Part shown: positions 52,149-58,955 of the stretch, one piece after another
Layout: each line of letters opens with the position of its first letter
How positions within the stretch are numbered: the first letter of the stretch is position 1
Assembly (NCBI RefSeq): GCF_009936045.1
Contig: NZ_QWEQ01000016.1
Coordinates: 1-64,000, forward strand
Origin: Emergencia sp. 1XD21-10
Lineage (GTDB): Bacteria > Bacillota > Clostridia > Peptostreptococcales > Anaerovoracaceae
Direction: 5' to 3'
DNA length: 64,000 bases
Notes under the pieces: generated by a model
The model's input: only the letters and a program-made list of their open reading frames with translations
Databases searched by the model: none
Told to the model about the DNA's origin: nothing
Made by a program: the position numbers and the translations under genes

Positions 52149-53681
52149 TTATAACTTGAGATGTATCTCAAGCTTGAAATCTAGCGGATTAGAGCCTTTT
52201 GGCTTATCGTACACAACGTAGTCGATGAGACCGCATAAAAACTCATTTTTGTGCTGCGGATCCAGATTTTCATAAACGTGGTTGATAAATTCCATTGCGG
52301 AGGTGATTCTCGGCAGCGTGTTTTCAGAATGCAGTTTTTTCTCTTCCAGTATCTTTATTTTTTCCTCTGCTTCGCTGATGAGAGCGTACTCTTTTTCCGT
52401 GGCAGCAGCGATTACTTTTCCACGCTGCAGAAAATCTTCCGAGGTGTAAGTTCCTTCTTCCAGTAAGTCATACTGACGTTGGCGCTTTTCCATCAGCTTT
52501 TTAATTTCTTTCCTGGCGTTTTCGATGACCTGCGAGGTAAGGGCAATCTCTTCTTCCAGTTCAGCTGCCGGGTCAATGTCGCGGTACTTCCACTGCAGCC
52601 CTTCGAGTATGTCTCTGACCTGCGAAATGAGCCGCTCTTCGACGATATCTATGTAAGTGGACATTACGCCTCCACAGCTTTGAGAACAACGCAGGGTAGG
52701 CTTTTTCTTGGTGGAGGAGCGCTGACTCATGGTGCGACCGCAGGCGCTGCACTTGATAAGATAGGAAAGGGGATTGCTCAGGTTCCGAGAATAGATGTGC
52801 GGTACGATGCGCTCTTTGGCAAGGTCCTGCGCCTTCCAGAATGTTTCTTCATCGATGATGCCCTCGTGTTTACCTTCGTAAATATTCCAGTCTTCGATGG
52901 ATTTCAGTGTGCTGCCAACGCGGCGCCCGTCTTTATAGGTGAAATCCCGCTTATTCCATGCGACTTTTCCGATGTAAATAGGGTTGTTGAGAATCCTGCG
53001 AATGGTGGTGCGCTGCCAGTCTGCTCCATTATGGTTTTTTATGCCGTGGTCTTTTAGGTACCGGGCGATACGGGTATCGCCGTAGCCTTTGTTTACGTAG
53101 AGGTCAAACATCAGCTTTATGATTTTGGCTTCCTCTTCCACAATGCAAAGGGTTTTGTTTTCCTTGCGGTACCCGAACGGGGCATTAGTGCCAATATAAT
53201 TGCCGGCGTTGAGACTTGCCTGTTTTCCGCGGGCAAAACGGCGCTTGATGGTGACAAGCTCTTTTCGGGCGAAAAATGCCTTGAAGTCGAACATGTCTTC
53301 GTCTGTCTCATCGGAAAGGTCATAGGTTTTGTCAGGCGTGATGATGCGAACATGTTTCCTCTTGAAGAGGTTCAGGATATAGCCCTGATCCTGCAGGTCG
53401 CCGCGACCAAGTCTGTCGATGTCCATGACGAGAACTGCATCGACAAGTCCTTCTTCGATGTCGGCGAGAAGTTCCAACATCATAGGTCTTACTGCGATGC
53501 TATCGCCGGTCTGCACTTCTTTATAGACTTTGACAACGTTCAGGCTTTTCGCCTTTGCCAGCCTGTTCAGGGTGTCGTGGTGACGGGCAAGAGTCACTTC
53601 GATGGGTTCATCGAGGTGCTGCTCGTCTTTCCTGGACTTGCGCAGGTACATGTATGTGTTCCATAGTTCCATTGGTTTCAT
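52149..53681 (-). CDS. Large serine recombinase (phage integrase/excisionase type)
   Basis: The 510-residue recombinase has a resolvase catalytic domain (nucleophile Ser16 in YLRKSRKDE; VLVMDIDRLGRG), the recombinase domain (RRILNNPIYIGKVAWNKRDF), a zinc ribbon (KCSACGRTM with RCSQSCGG) and a coiled coil (~370-450). Such enzymes integrate and excise phages at short att sites. It abuts the split cwlJ gene, as SpoIVCA-type recombinases abut split sigK genes. AAGGAGGAGTCC precedes the ATG. If excision is sporulation-linked, mother-cell control is expected. Confidence 0.95.
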   Translation of the reverse strand: MKPMELWNTYMYLRKSRKDEQHLDEPIEVTLARHHDTLNRLAKAKSLNVVKVYKEVQTGDSIAVRPMMLELLADIEEGLVDAVLVMDIDRLGRGDLQDQGYILNLFKRKHVRIITPDKTYDLSDETDEDMFDFKAFFARKELVTIKRRFARGKQASLNAGNYIGTNAPFGYRKENKTLCIVEEEAKIIKLMFDLYVNKGYGDTRIARYLKDHGIKNHNGADWQRTTIRRILNNPIYIGKVAWNKRDFTYKDGRRVGSTLKSIEDWNIYEGKHEGIIDEETFWKAQDLAKERIVPHIYSRNLSNPLSYLIKCSACGRTMSQRSSTKKKPTLRCSQSCGGVMSTYIDIVEERLISQVRDILEGLQWKYRDIDPAAELEEEIALTSQVIENARKEIKKLMEKRQRQYDLLEEGTYTSEDFLQRGKVIAAATEKEYALISEAEEKIKILEEKKLHSENTLPRITSAMEFINHVYENLDPQHKNEFLCGLIDYVVYDKPKGSNPLDFKLEIHLKL

Positions 53682-53705
53682 GGTGGACTCCTCCTTGAGG
53701 GCATT

Positions 53706-53870
53706 TTATGAAAAAGGATACAAAAATACCTCTAAAACTTGATTTTTAAGGGCTGCAATGACACAACATGATTGCTTAAGTTGAGTTGCGTTGTGCAGCT
53801 CCGCTTCCATGTCCTCACGGGACTTGCGGAGGTAGATGGAGTATAGGTCGTTAGCGAGGTTGGGGTGCAT
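53706..53870 (-). pseudogene. Remnant of a second serine recombinase (N-terminus only)
   Basis: From ATG 53870, behind GGAGACC, the frame reads a recombinase start (LYSIYLRKSREDMEAEL) for ~26 residues, then loses similarity and stops at 53706 after 54 codons. The YLRKSR active-site segment parallels that of the intact recombinase beside it, so tandem recombinase genes probably existed and this one was truncated by deletion. Confidence 0.65.
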
Positions 53871-53888
53871 GGGTGGTCTCCTAAAGGG

Positions 53889-54752
53889 TTACTTTATGGT
53901 TAGTAATGATTTCCAATGATAGGGGAAATCAAGATGATTTCGGCTGATGTACGGCGTGTATTTTTTTATCAGCTTATCTAATTGTTTTAAAACGTCATTA
54001 TTCCATTTATCTTTTTCAGGATACATCAGTTTCAACATATAAAATTGAGCAAAAAGTCTACGAGTAGGCACGTAGCTTTCACCTTTTGGCATTTTCGGCA
54101 TTGCAGGGAATTTTACGTAATATAATCTTGAGTAATGAGCGCACCTGTTTCTTAAGTCTGTTAAACAACGTAACCAACTGTCCATAGTTTGATAGTTTAC
54201 ACCATAGAGCGACTTAGCTAATGCCGCTTTATCAGGGTTACTCATTCCTCGATAAAAGTGAGAAAGCATTCCGATCGAGAAAAATTCAATGATTACCCAT
54301 AATGGGAATTTGCCATTATATTTTTGTATATGGTGCTGTACAACAAGAGTCTTGCTGTTTTCGCTTATACATGATGTAACGTGCTTAGAGAAAAGGGCGT
54401 GATTGTGTTTTTTGTTGTATACCTTTGGGGACATATAACCATCAGGTCCATATTTATGTACGTAGTAGTATGACACTTGTGTTCTGAGAAAGATTTCAAT
54501 CTGCTCAATGGTAGATAGAATTAACTTTCGAAGTTCTTTGTCAAACTCATAAATTTCTGCGATTTGCGAAAAGGGAATGTTGTAAATACATTTTCCATCA
54601 GGACCTTTATACGGCAAATAATAAGCAGACAGTCTATAATAGTTAATTCTTTTCAACAGATTAAGGCATTGTTCGCGATTATCTATGAGGATATTCTTTT
54701 GTTCGAGTAATTCAATCTGCTCCTCAAAAGTAGTTGCTTCTTTTAGTTTCAT
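53889..54752 (-). CDS. abiF: AbiF/AbiD-family (Abi_2) HEPN abortive infection protein
   Basis: The 287-residue protein belongs to the Abi_2 family (AbiD/AbiF), phage-defence HEPN RNases. It shows the N-terminal marker INYYRLSAYYLPY, DKELRKLILSTIEQIEIFLR, and the HEPN active-site motif R-x4-H (RNRCAH, R201-H206). ATG 54752 follows GGAGAAACT; a longer frame would start inside an upstream structured RNA. A strong promoter drives a leader with a compact hairpin, matching the AbiF ncRNA-toxin arrangement. It lies beside the integrase, a common accessory-gene site. Confidence 0.88.
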   Translation of the reverse strand: MKLKEATTFEEQIELLEQKNILIDNREQCLNLLKRINYYRLSAYYLPYKGPDGKCIYNIPFSQIAEIYEFDKELRKLILSTIEQIEIFLRTQVSYYYVHKYGPDGYMSPKVYNKKHNHALFSKHVTSCISENSKTLVVQHHIQKYNGKFPLWVIIEFFSIGMLSHFYRGMSNPDKAALAKSLYGVNYQTMDSWLRCLTDLRNRCAHYSRLYYVKFPAMPKMPKGESYVPTRRLFAQFYMLKLMYPEKDKWNNDVLKQLDKLIKKYTPYISRNHLDFPYHWKSLLTIK

Positions 54753-54759
54753 AGTTTCT

Positions 54760-54818
54760 CCAAAAAATAAATGTGCTCCCATTTGACACATCATTGAGAG
54801 GTGCGGGAGCTTCTGTTA
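54760..54818 (-). ncRNA. AbiF RNA: AbiF-type structured RNA upstream of abiF
   Basis: From the predicted transcription start (~54818) the RNA holds GCTCCC pairing with GGGAGC around a 24-nt loop that contains further pairable segments (GCACC, GTGT) and an ATGATGTGT stretch, followed by ACATTTATTTTTT, which can terminate. An AbiF RNA motif upstream of abiF genes has been described and recently tied to RNA-controlled AbiF toxins proposed as Cas13 ancestors. The match to that motif is from memory. Confidence 0.7.
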
Positions 54819-54824
54819 GTACAT

Positions 54825-54853
54825 AGTATATGCGAAATCTCCCAAAATGTCAA
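54825..54853 (-). promoter_or_regulatory. Strong sigma-A promoter for the AbiF RNA and abiF
   Basis: On the minus strand TTGACA (plus 54848-54853), a 17-nt spacer and TATACT (plus 54825-54830). Confidence 0.78.
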
Positions 54854-55003
54854 TGGTAAAAAATGTATTTATACAGTTCAGCGTGATGCGCAGCAAAGTG
54901 ATTCACCATTTTGCCAACCTCCGAAAATAGACCCTATCAAAATAAATCTTAATTCCATATACTTATAATCGTGTGCCCGTAATCTAAAAAGAGAGGGCAT
55001 GTT

Positions 55004-55129
55004 ATGAAAAGGCAATATAAAGATTTAAAGCACACCTATTTATTGGCAGTTTATGATAAAGTAGAAGATCTCATTATTTACAACACAGCAAGAGAAGAGG
55101 GGGCTAAATTAATTTTTATTATTTTCTAA
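55004..55129 (+). CDS. Small prophage protein, 41 residues
   Basis: ATG 55004 follows GAGAGGG by 6 nt. The product (MKRQYKDLKHTYLLAVYDK, acidic/basic helix, hydrophobic end IFIIF) is unrecognised. A TATAAT box at 54964-54969 may drive it, without a clear -35. It ends in an inverted repeat shared with the convergent repressor gene. Confidence 0.5.
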   Translation: MKRQYKDLKHTYLLAVYDKVEDLIIYNTAREEGAKLIFIIF

Positions 55130-55164
55130 TTCTTTTGCAGAAATTACATATCTGCAAAGGAATT
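55128..55164. terminator. Inverted repeat between convergent prophage genes
   Basis: AATTCTTTTGCAG (55128-55140) pairs with CTGCAAAGGAATT (55152-55164) with one G-U pair. It lies between the 41-residue gene and the repressor gene and may end both transcripts, although T-runs are weak. Confidence 0.45.
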
Positions 55165-55178
55165 AATTCGAAAACAAG

Positions 55179-55736
55179 CTAAACTGATTCTTTGACGGGC
55201 GCACAATCTTCTAATTGTTCACAGCTTTTGCGTTTTCGCTCTTCCCGTGCTTTTATCACTTCCTGCCGGATTTCTTCATAATCATTATCAATTGAACCAT
55301 GATTTAGTCCCTGTGCATATGCGAGCAGCCTACCTTTGCTATATGCGTCGCAGCTTACAAAACATTCCATGAGTGCGAGTGCGTCCCGCTGAATTTCTTC
55401 GGATTCATCCTGCAGCAAAGCAACGATATCAGAAGTGGTTGAGTAGGCTTCCGGCGATGAAGAGGTGCAAACGTCCATCTTTTCGTAAAATCTTCCCATA
55501 GGAACATTGAATCCCATTAACCAAGTTTCATTGACTCCAAGTGCCATGCCAAGAATAGCGAGTTTGTCTTGATTTGGTTCGACCTTACCAGAAACATATT
55601 GACTCAAATCAGATTTATTCATCTTAACGCCGTATTCTTCGCAGTAAGGTAAAGCTAACGACAAAATGTCAACTTGACGAAGATTACGAGAGTTCATTAT
55701 TTCCTTTAAACGCTCTGCGGTGGTGTATCTTTTCAT
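55179..55736 (-). CDS. CI-like phage repressor (XRE HTH)
   Basis: The 185-residue protein has an N-terminal HTH (AERLKEIMNSRNLRQVDILSL, KMNKSDLSQYVSGKVEPNQ) at ~5-70 and a C-terminal region without a peptidase motif I can see. ATG 55736 is chosen because GGAG lies ~9 nt upstream; longer frames run through the operator region. It is divergent from a Cro-like gene, with GTTCA-type operators in between, the standard lysogeny switch. Confidence 0.85.
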   Translation of the reverse strand: MKRYTTAERLKEIMNSRNLRQVDILSLALPYCEEYGVKMNKSDLSQYVSGKVEPNQDKLAILGMALGVNETWLMGFNVPMGRFYEKMDVCTSSSPEAYSTTSDIVALLQDESEEIQRDALALMECFVSCDAYSKGRLLAYAQGLNHGSIDNDYEEIRQEVIKAREERKRKSCEQLEDCAPVKESV

Positions 55737-55760
55737 ATTTGCATCTCCATTTTTTCTATC

Positions 55761-55789
55761 AATATAACACATAATGAACAAAAGTTCAA
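55761..55789 (-). promoter_or_regulatory. Repressor promoter with overlapping operator
   Basis: Minus-strand TTGAAC and TATATT with a 17-nt spacer (plus 55784-55789 and 55761-55766). The dyad TGAAC-AAAA-GTTCA (55775-55788) overlaps the -35 region. Confidence 0.7.
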
Positions 55790-55828
55790 TAGTCAAAACA
55801 AAAAAGTTAAAAAAATTGAATTGCAGTG

Positions 55829-55881
55829 TTGACAAAGAGGAGCTGTGATGATATATTAAGATAAAGTTCAAAATATTGAAC
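55829..55881 (+). promoter_or_regulatory. Early lytic promoter with operator
   Basis: TTGACA (55829-55834), 17-nt spacer, TATATT (55852-55857). The dyad GTTCAA-AATA-TTGAAC (55866-55881) covers the start region and shares half-sites with the operator at 55775-55788. Confidence 0.75.
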
Positions 55882-55900
55882 CAAGAAAAGAGGTGAGATA

Positions 55901-56125
55901 ATGTCATTCGACTATAGCAAGCTAAGGGGAAAAATCGTTGAAAAGTATGGGACAAATGCAAAATTTGCAAAGGATATGGGGTTATCCGAGCGTTCACTAT
56001 CCCTAAAACTTAATGGAAAAGTTTTTTGGAAGCAGAATGAAATTTGTACGGCGGCTGAGCTTCTGGGTATAAAAAACGAGGACATACAATCGTTTTTTTT
56101 TACAAAGATAGTTCAAAATTTTTAA
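55901..56125 (+). CDS. Cro-like regulator (DUF739)
   Basis: The 74-residue protein is a DUF739/Cro-like phage regulator: KLRGKIVEKYGTNAKFAKDM then GLSERSLSLKLNGKVFWKQ, an HTH with GKVFWK in the third helix. It is the first gene after the early promoter, with AGAGGTGAG ahead of the ATG. Confidence 0.85.
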   Translation: MSFDYSKLRGKIVEKYGTNAKFAKDMGLSERSLSLKLNGKVFWKQNEICTAAELLGIKNEDIQSFFFTKIVQNF

Positions 56126-56155
56126 CTTAGCACTTTGAAGAGGGAGGTGAAAACG

Positions 56156-56326
56156 ATGAAAGACAAGATAAAGCCGGAAGAAGTATATATACTCCCGCCG
56201 GAGAAATTTTACCAATCCGGACGAAAAAGAGATTACCGAGCGGGAGTTTTGTACTACCTCAGTGTGATAGCAAGAAGTGCAATCTTGCTGACAAAGACGT
56301 CAGAATCTAAAGAATTTGAAGAATAA
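56156..56326 (+). CDS. Small prophage protein, 56 residues
   Basis: ATG 56156 has GGGAGG 8 nt upstream; the 7-codon longer frame would start in the SD leader. The product (MKDKIKPEEVYILPPEKFYQ, then a helix SVIARSAILL) is unrecognised. Its last 20 bp overlap the minus-strand gene 56307-56489 tail to tail. Confidence 0.65.
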   Translation: MKDKIKPEEVYILPPEKFYQSGRKRDYRAGVLYYLSVIARSAILLTKTSESKEFEE

Positions 56327-56489
56327 AGGCCGCAACTGATGCGATAGCAGCAATTACAGTACTCACAAACATGACAATGTTTTTAACTCGGCTTTTACGC
56401 TTTTCAGCTTCTAAGTATTCGATTATTTTGGCGGCATCGCTTTTGGTAGCGTTCATGATTGCTTCGTGCAATTCGGGATCCATTTTCAT
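56307..56489 (-). CDS. Small C-tail-anchored membrane protein, 60 residues
   Basis: The product has a charged helical N-terminus (MKMDPELHEAIMNATKSDAA) and a C-terminal TM (VKNIVMFVSTVIAAIASVAA). ATG 56489 is chosen because the promoter TTGCTT-17-TATAAT lies at 56539-56567 and would be inside the longest frame; the SD is weak. It overlaps the 3' end of a plus-strand gene by 20 bp. Confidence 0.6.
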   Translation of the reverse strand: MKMDPELHEAIMNATKSDAAKIIEYLEAEKRKSRVKNIVMFVSTVIAAIASVAAFILQIL

Positions 56490-56538
56490 AATAGTATCAT
56501 TTTCTTTGTGTTCGGTTGCAATAACGACTTGTAAGTAC

Positions 56539-56567
56539 ATTATAAGTTGGAAAATGGGAAAAAGCAA
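56539..56567 (-). promoter_or_regulatory. Sigma-A promoter for the minus-strand membrane protein gene
   Basis: Minus-strand TTGCTT and TATAAT with a 17-nt spacer (plus 56562-56567 and 56539-56544). Confidence 0.65.
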
Positions 56568-56611
56568 TGAAAACTAAACGTAAGAAGTAATTTGAAGAGG
56601 GAGGTGAAGGA

Positions 56612-56782
56612 GTGGATATTGAGAAAGAAATCAGGCGGCTTAAAGAAAGTAATATGCACATAGAAAAGCAGGTACATTTAATTACCAAGACTTTAAGGAC
56701 ATTTGCTTGGTCAGCCCTTGGAAATACGATAACGGTCTCTTTACTGGCAATTAACCTGTTAATAATTGTACACCAATGGTAA
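56612..56782 (+). CDS. Small membrane protein with coiled coil, 56 residues
   Basis: GTG 56612 follows GGGAGGTGAAGGA. The N-terminal ~30 residues are charged and helical (IEKEIRRLKESNMHIEKQ), then one TM (TITVSLLAINLLIIV). It overlaps the minus-strand gene 56751-57113 by 32 bp at the 3' ends. A haemolysin XhlA-like plan is possible but the protein is short. Confidence 0.6.
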   Translation: MDIEKEIRRLKESNMHIEKQVHLITKTLRTFAWSALGNTITVSLLAINLLIIVHQW

Positions 56783-57113
56783 TAGCCCCTCCGACGAAAA
56801 TACCGGTGATAGTAGCGATGAGGGTAGCTATGCCAATTCTATTTGAAAATTTATTGCTTTTTAAATCTTCCTTACGCCAAACTTCGGCTTTTTGTTGATA
56901 CTCAATGTGTTCTTGATGTTGGATATCAAGTCGCTTGTTTGTTTCCTCTAGGGAACGCATCGTATTAGACATTAAGTCGATAAGCACATCCAGCTTTGCC
57001 CCTTCTGGCGTAGTAGGATTGCGAAGATATTCTAATGTTTCATCAGATATTTCAAGGTCATTCTGATGAATGAGAGAATTGAGAAGTTTTTCCTGATCTT
57101 TGATGGATGCCAT
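56751..57113 (-). CDS. C-tail-anchored membrane protein, 120 residues
   Basis: A charged helical region (~1-85) with KLLNSLIHQNDLEIS and EETNKRLDIQHQEHIEYQQK is followed by a C-terminal TM (GIATLIATITGIFVGGA). AAGGAG precedes the ATG and a promoter TTGTTC-17-TATAAT lies at 57141-57169. It is unrecognised. Its 3' end overlaps a plus-strand gene by 32 bp. Confidence 0.68.
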   Translation of the reverse strand: MASIKDQEKLLNSLIHQNDLEISDETLEYLRNPTTPEGAKLDVLIDLMSNTMRSLEETNKRLDIQHQEHIEYQQKAEVWRKEDLKSNKFSNRIGIATLIATITGIFVGGAITIGVQLLTG

Positions 57114-57140
57114 AATAATCTCCTTGGTATTGATAAGGAA

Positions 57141-57169
57141 ATTATATCATAGCAATAAATTGTGAACAA
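57141..57169 (-). promoter_or_regulatory. Sigma-A promoter for the 120-residue protein gene
   Basis: Minus-strand TTGTTC and TATAAT with a 17-nt spacer (plus 57164-57169 and 57141-57146). Confidence 0.7.
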
Positions 57170-57260
57170 GCATAAGAGAGAAAGGCGGACCGGAAAAAGT
57201 TTTTACAAAAACAAAAGACGCAGGGTAAAAAGGAATTTTTAAAGAGGGAGGCGAAAACGT

Positions 57261-57461
57261 GTGAACAGGAACGTGGCAATAAAAATCAAGGCAATGGAAA
57301 GAATTGAAACGCTCTCAAAGTTTAGAAGAGAACTTGCAGAGTCGTATCAGAAAAATATAGATGCCGAAGAAAACGCAATATTGTCTGAGAGTTATTCTAA
57401 GCTTGAGAACGCTGTACAGACTGTATTTGATGCGGAAATCAAATACCTATCGAAGATTTGA
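57261..57461 (+). CDS. Small coiled-coil prophage protein, 66 residues
   Basis: GTG 57261 follows GGGAGGCGAAAACGT. The product is one long charged helix (RIETLSKFRRELAESYQKN, ESYSKLENAVQTVFDAEIKY). Unrecognised. The next gene begins 17 nt after its stop with an equally strong SD. Confidence 0.62.
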   Translation: MNRNVAIKIKAMERIETLSKFRRELAESYQKNIDAEENAILSESYSKLENAVQTVFDAEIKYLSKI

Positions 57462-57478
57462 GGAGGGGGTGAATAACT

Positions 57479-57613
57479 GTGGAAATTGTCATAAAGATTG
57501 ATGCAAAAGAAGCGGCTGACATTGTAAAAGAACTACAAACTCAGCCGGATGTGAATCATATTGTAAATGTTATTCGCTGTCGTTTACAAGAAGCTCTTGA
57601 GCAAGAATCTTAG
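57479..57613 (+). CDS. Small prophage protein, 44 residues
   Basis: GTG 57479 follows AGGAGGGGGTGA. The product begins MEIVIKIDAKEAADIVKELQ, suggesting a small alpha/beta fold. Unrecognised. Its 3' 44 bp overlap the minus-strand gene 57570-57779. Confidence 0.6.
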   Translation: MEIVIKIDAKEAADIVKELQTQPDVNHIVNVIRCRLQEALEQES

Positions 57614-57779
57614 TATATTTTTTAGACAATGAGAGTACTTCAACAGCGATATTGAGATAAACATCTTCCTTTTGTACATTTTTTAGTCTTGTTGCAAGGG
57701 AGTCCATCTCAGATTCAATTAGTGAAGAGAAAGATGCATCAGCTCTTTTACAAGCGTCTTGGAAAAACTCTTGATTCAT
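57570..57779 (-). CDS. Small helical prophage protein, 69 residues
   Basis: ATG 57779 follows AAGGAGG by 7 nt, and the promoter TTGTCC-17-TATAAT lies at 57830-57858. The product is soluble and helical (MNQEFFQDACKRADASFSS, LSLSKKYTKILAQELL). Unrecognised. It is the third minus-strand gene here that overlaps a plus-strand gene tail to tail. Confidence 0.68.
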   Translation of the reverse strand: MNQEFFQDACKRADASFSSLIESEMDSLATRLKNVQKEDVYLNIAVEVLSLSKKYTKILAQELLVNDSE

Positions 57780-57829
57780 AAAATACCTCCTTATTTAACT
57801 ACTCGACCACGGCAATGGTCTGTGTATCC

Positions 57830-57858
57830 ATTATAAAACAAGGCGGAGAATCGGACAA
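57830..57858 (-). promoter_or_regulatory. Sigma-A promoter for the 69-residue protein gene
   Basis: Minus-strand TTGTCC and TATAAT with a 17-nt spacer (plus 57853-57858 and 57830-57835). Confidence 0.7.
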
Positions 57859-57895
57859 GCAAAACGAAAGAGAAATTGAGAAGGGAAAGGAAGAG

Positions 57896-58003
57896 ATGAG
57901 AGTGGTGGATTTTCTAAAGTTGTCGATTTCGTATGAGCCTGAAAGAGTTTTGGCGGCAGAAATATATTTACACACTTTCCGCCGCCATTGGTATATTTGC
58001 TGA
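57896..58003 (+). CDS. Small prophage protein, 35 residues
   Basis: ATG 57896 follows AAAGGAAG closely; the longer in-frame ATG at 57815 has no SD and lies in the opposing promoter region. Product MRVVDFLKLSISYEPERVLA, then HTFRRHWYIC. Unrecognised. A GAATAAG/CTTATTC hairpin follows the stop at ~58001-58022. Confidence 0.42.
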   Translation: MRVVDFLKLSISYEPERVLAAEIYLHTFRRHWYIC

Positions 58004-58225
58004 ATAAGGAGTTACGCTTATTCGTTAGAGATTATATCACAAAATCCAAAGCAATTGCAACATTGTATATGATAAAAGTCGTATTAAACGAGATATGACA
58101 TCAAAGTGGTCTAGTATCACAATCGTAGAGTCAGGATAATGTCTGCGATAAATACACGAGCAAGGTAGTACTCTGAAGCATAGGACAAAGTTCTTTGCTC
58201 ATACGATAAAGAAAGGAGGGAAACC

Positions 58226-58402
58226 ATGGTCAGAACTGTCTCAGACTTAGAAGGATACAAGTATAAAGTCGTTCACGACTCGGGAGATGTTACATATTTT
58301 AACGAGCTAAAGATATCTGATTCACTTAGCGAGATAATGAGCCGGTGCTGGGATAGTCTGTCCGATGAAGTGAAGAGAGAAATTAACAGTAGAAAACAAT
58401 AG
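58226..58402 (+). CDS. Small prophage protein, 58 residues
   Basis: ATG 58226 follows GAAAGGAGGG. Product MVRTVSDLEGYKYKVVHDSG, then DSLSEIMSRCWDSLSDEVKR, soluble. Unrecognised. The next gene starts 13 nt after its stop. Confidence 0.68.
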   Translation: MVRTVSDLEGYKYKVVHDSGDVTYFNELKISDSLSEIMSRCWDSLSDEVKREINSRKQ

Positions 58403-58415
58403 AAAGGAGTACAGT

Positions 58416-58538
58416 ATGAAAAAGTACAAAATCAGGAAGTTTAGTCCCATTTGGTGGACAGGCTGGAGCCTGGCATGGGCAGCCGGCATTGCGATGCTGT
58501 GGATTTGCCTTTGTGGTTGGGCGGCAATCCCGGTTTGA
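58416..58538 (+). CDS. Membrane-anchor peptide, probably the N-terminal part of an interrupted cell-wall hydrolase
   Basis: ATG 58416 follows AAAGGAGT. The 40-residue product is a basic N-terminus plus one TM rich in Trp and Ala (SPIWWTGWSLAWAAGIAMLW) ending at TGA 58536-58538. The frame continues open after the TGA directly into the glucosaminidase-like frame ending at 58955, so this looks like its anchor, separated by a single stop codon. Confidence 0.6.
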   Translation: MKKYKIRKFSPIWWTGWSLAWAAGIAMLWICLCGWAAIPV

Positions 58539-58580
58539 AAGTCAGTCCCGGTAGTAAGAGATTGCTGGCCAGAGCAAGTA

Positions 58581-58955
58581 GTGGAAACGGACAAGCCTGA
58601 ACCAGCAGAAGGAATCTATACGCCATCAGTGCAGGAGATGATAGTGCGAGCTTGCCGGGAGCACGACATCGAACCGGATATTCCGCTTGCAATAGCAAGA
58701 CTGGAAACAGGAAACTTTACCAGTGCAGCCTTTACCGAGTGTAACAATGTCGGCGGTATGAGCGTTGATGAAGTGCCCATTACATATGACAGCTTGGAAG
58801 ATGGCGTTGACGCATTCGTAGGAAATCTGGCCAGGAATTATTTTGGCAAAGGATACGATGACGTAGAGAAAATTAGCAAGAAGTATTGCCCGGTCAATGC
58901 GGAGGCATGGGCGGAAGCAGTGCAGGAACTGATGAGAGAGGAGAACGAGTTATGA
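58581..58955 (+). CDS. Glucosaminidase/lysozyme-like domain protein, in frame after a UGA
   Basis: The 124-codon frame has MIVRACREHDIEPDIPLAIA and LETGNFTSAAFTECNNVGGM, then SLEDGVDAFVGNLARNYFG, like phage glucosaminidase-type muramidases. GTG 58581 lacks an SD, and the same frame runs open back to the TGA at 58536-58538. A membrane-anchored hydrolase split by one stop is the likely history; readthrough or internal initiation is possible. Confidence 0.65.
   Translation: METDKPEPAEGIYTPSVQEMIVRACREHDIEPDIPLAIARLETGNFTSAAFTECNNVGGMSVDEVPITYDSLEDGVDAFVGNLARNYFGKGYDDVEKISKKYCPVNAEAWAEAVQELMREENEL

Noticed and set aside
57815-57895. Longer 62-residue version of the small gene ending at 58003
   Set aside because: The upstream ATG has no SD and lies within the minus-strand promoter region; ATG 57896 is better placed.
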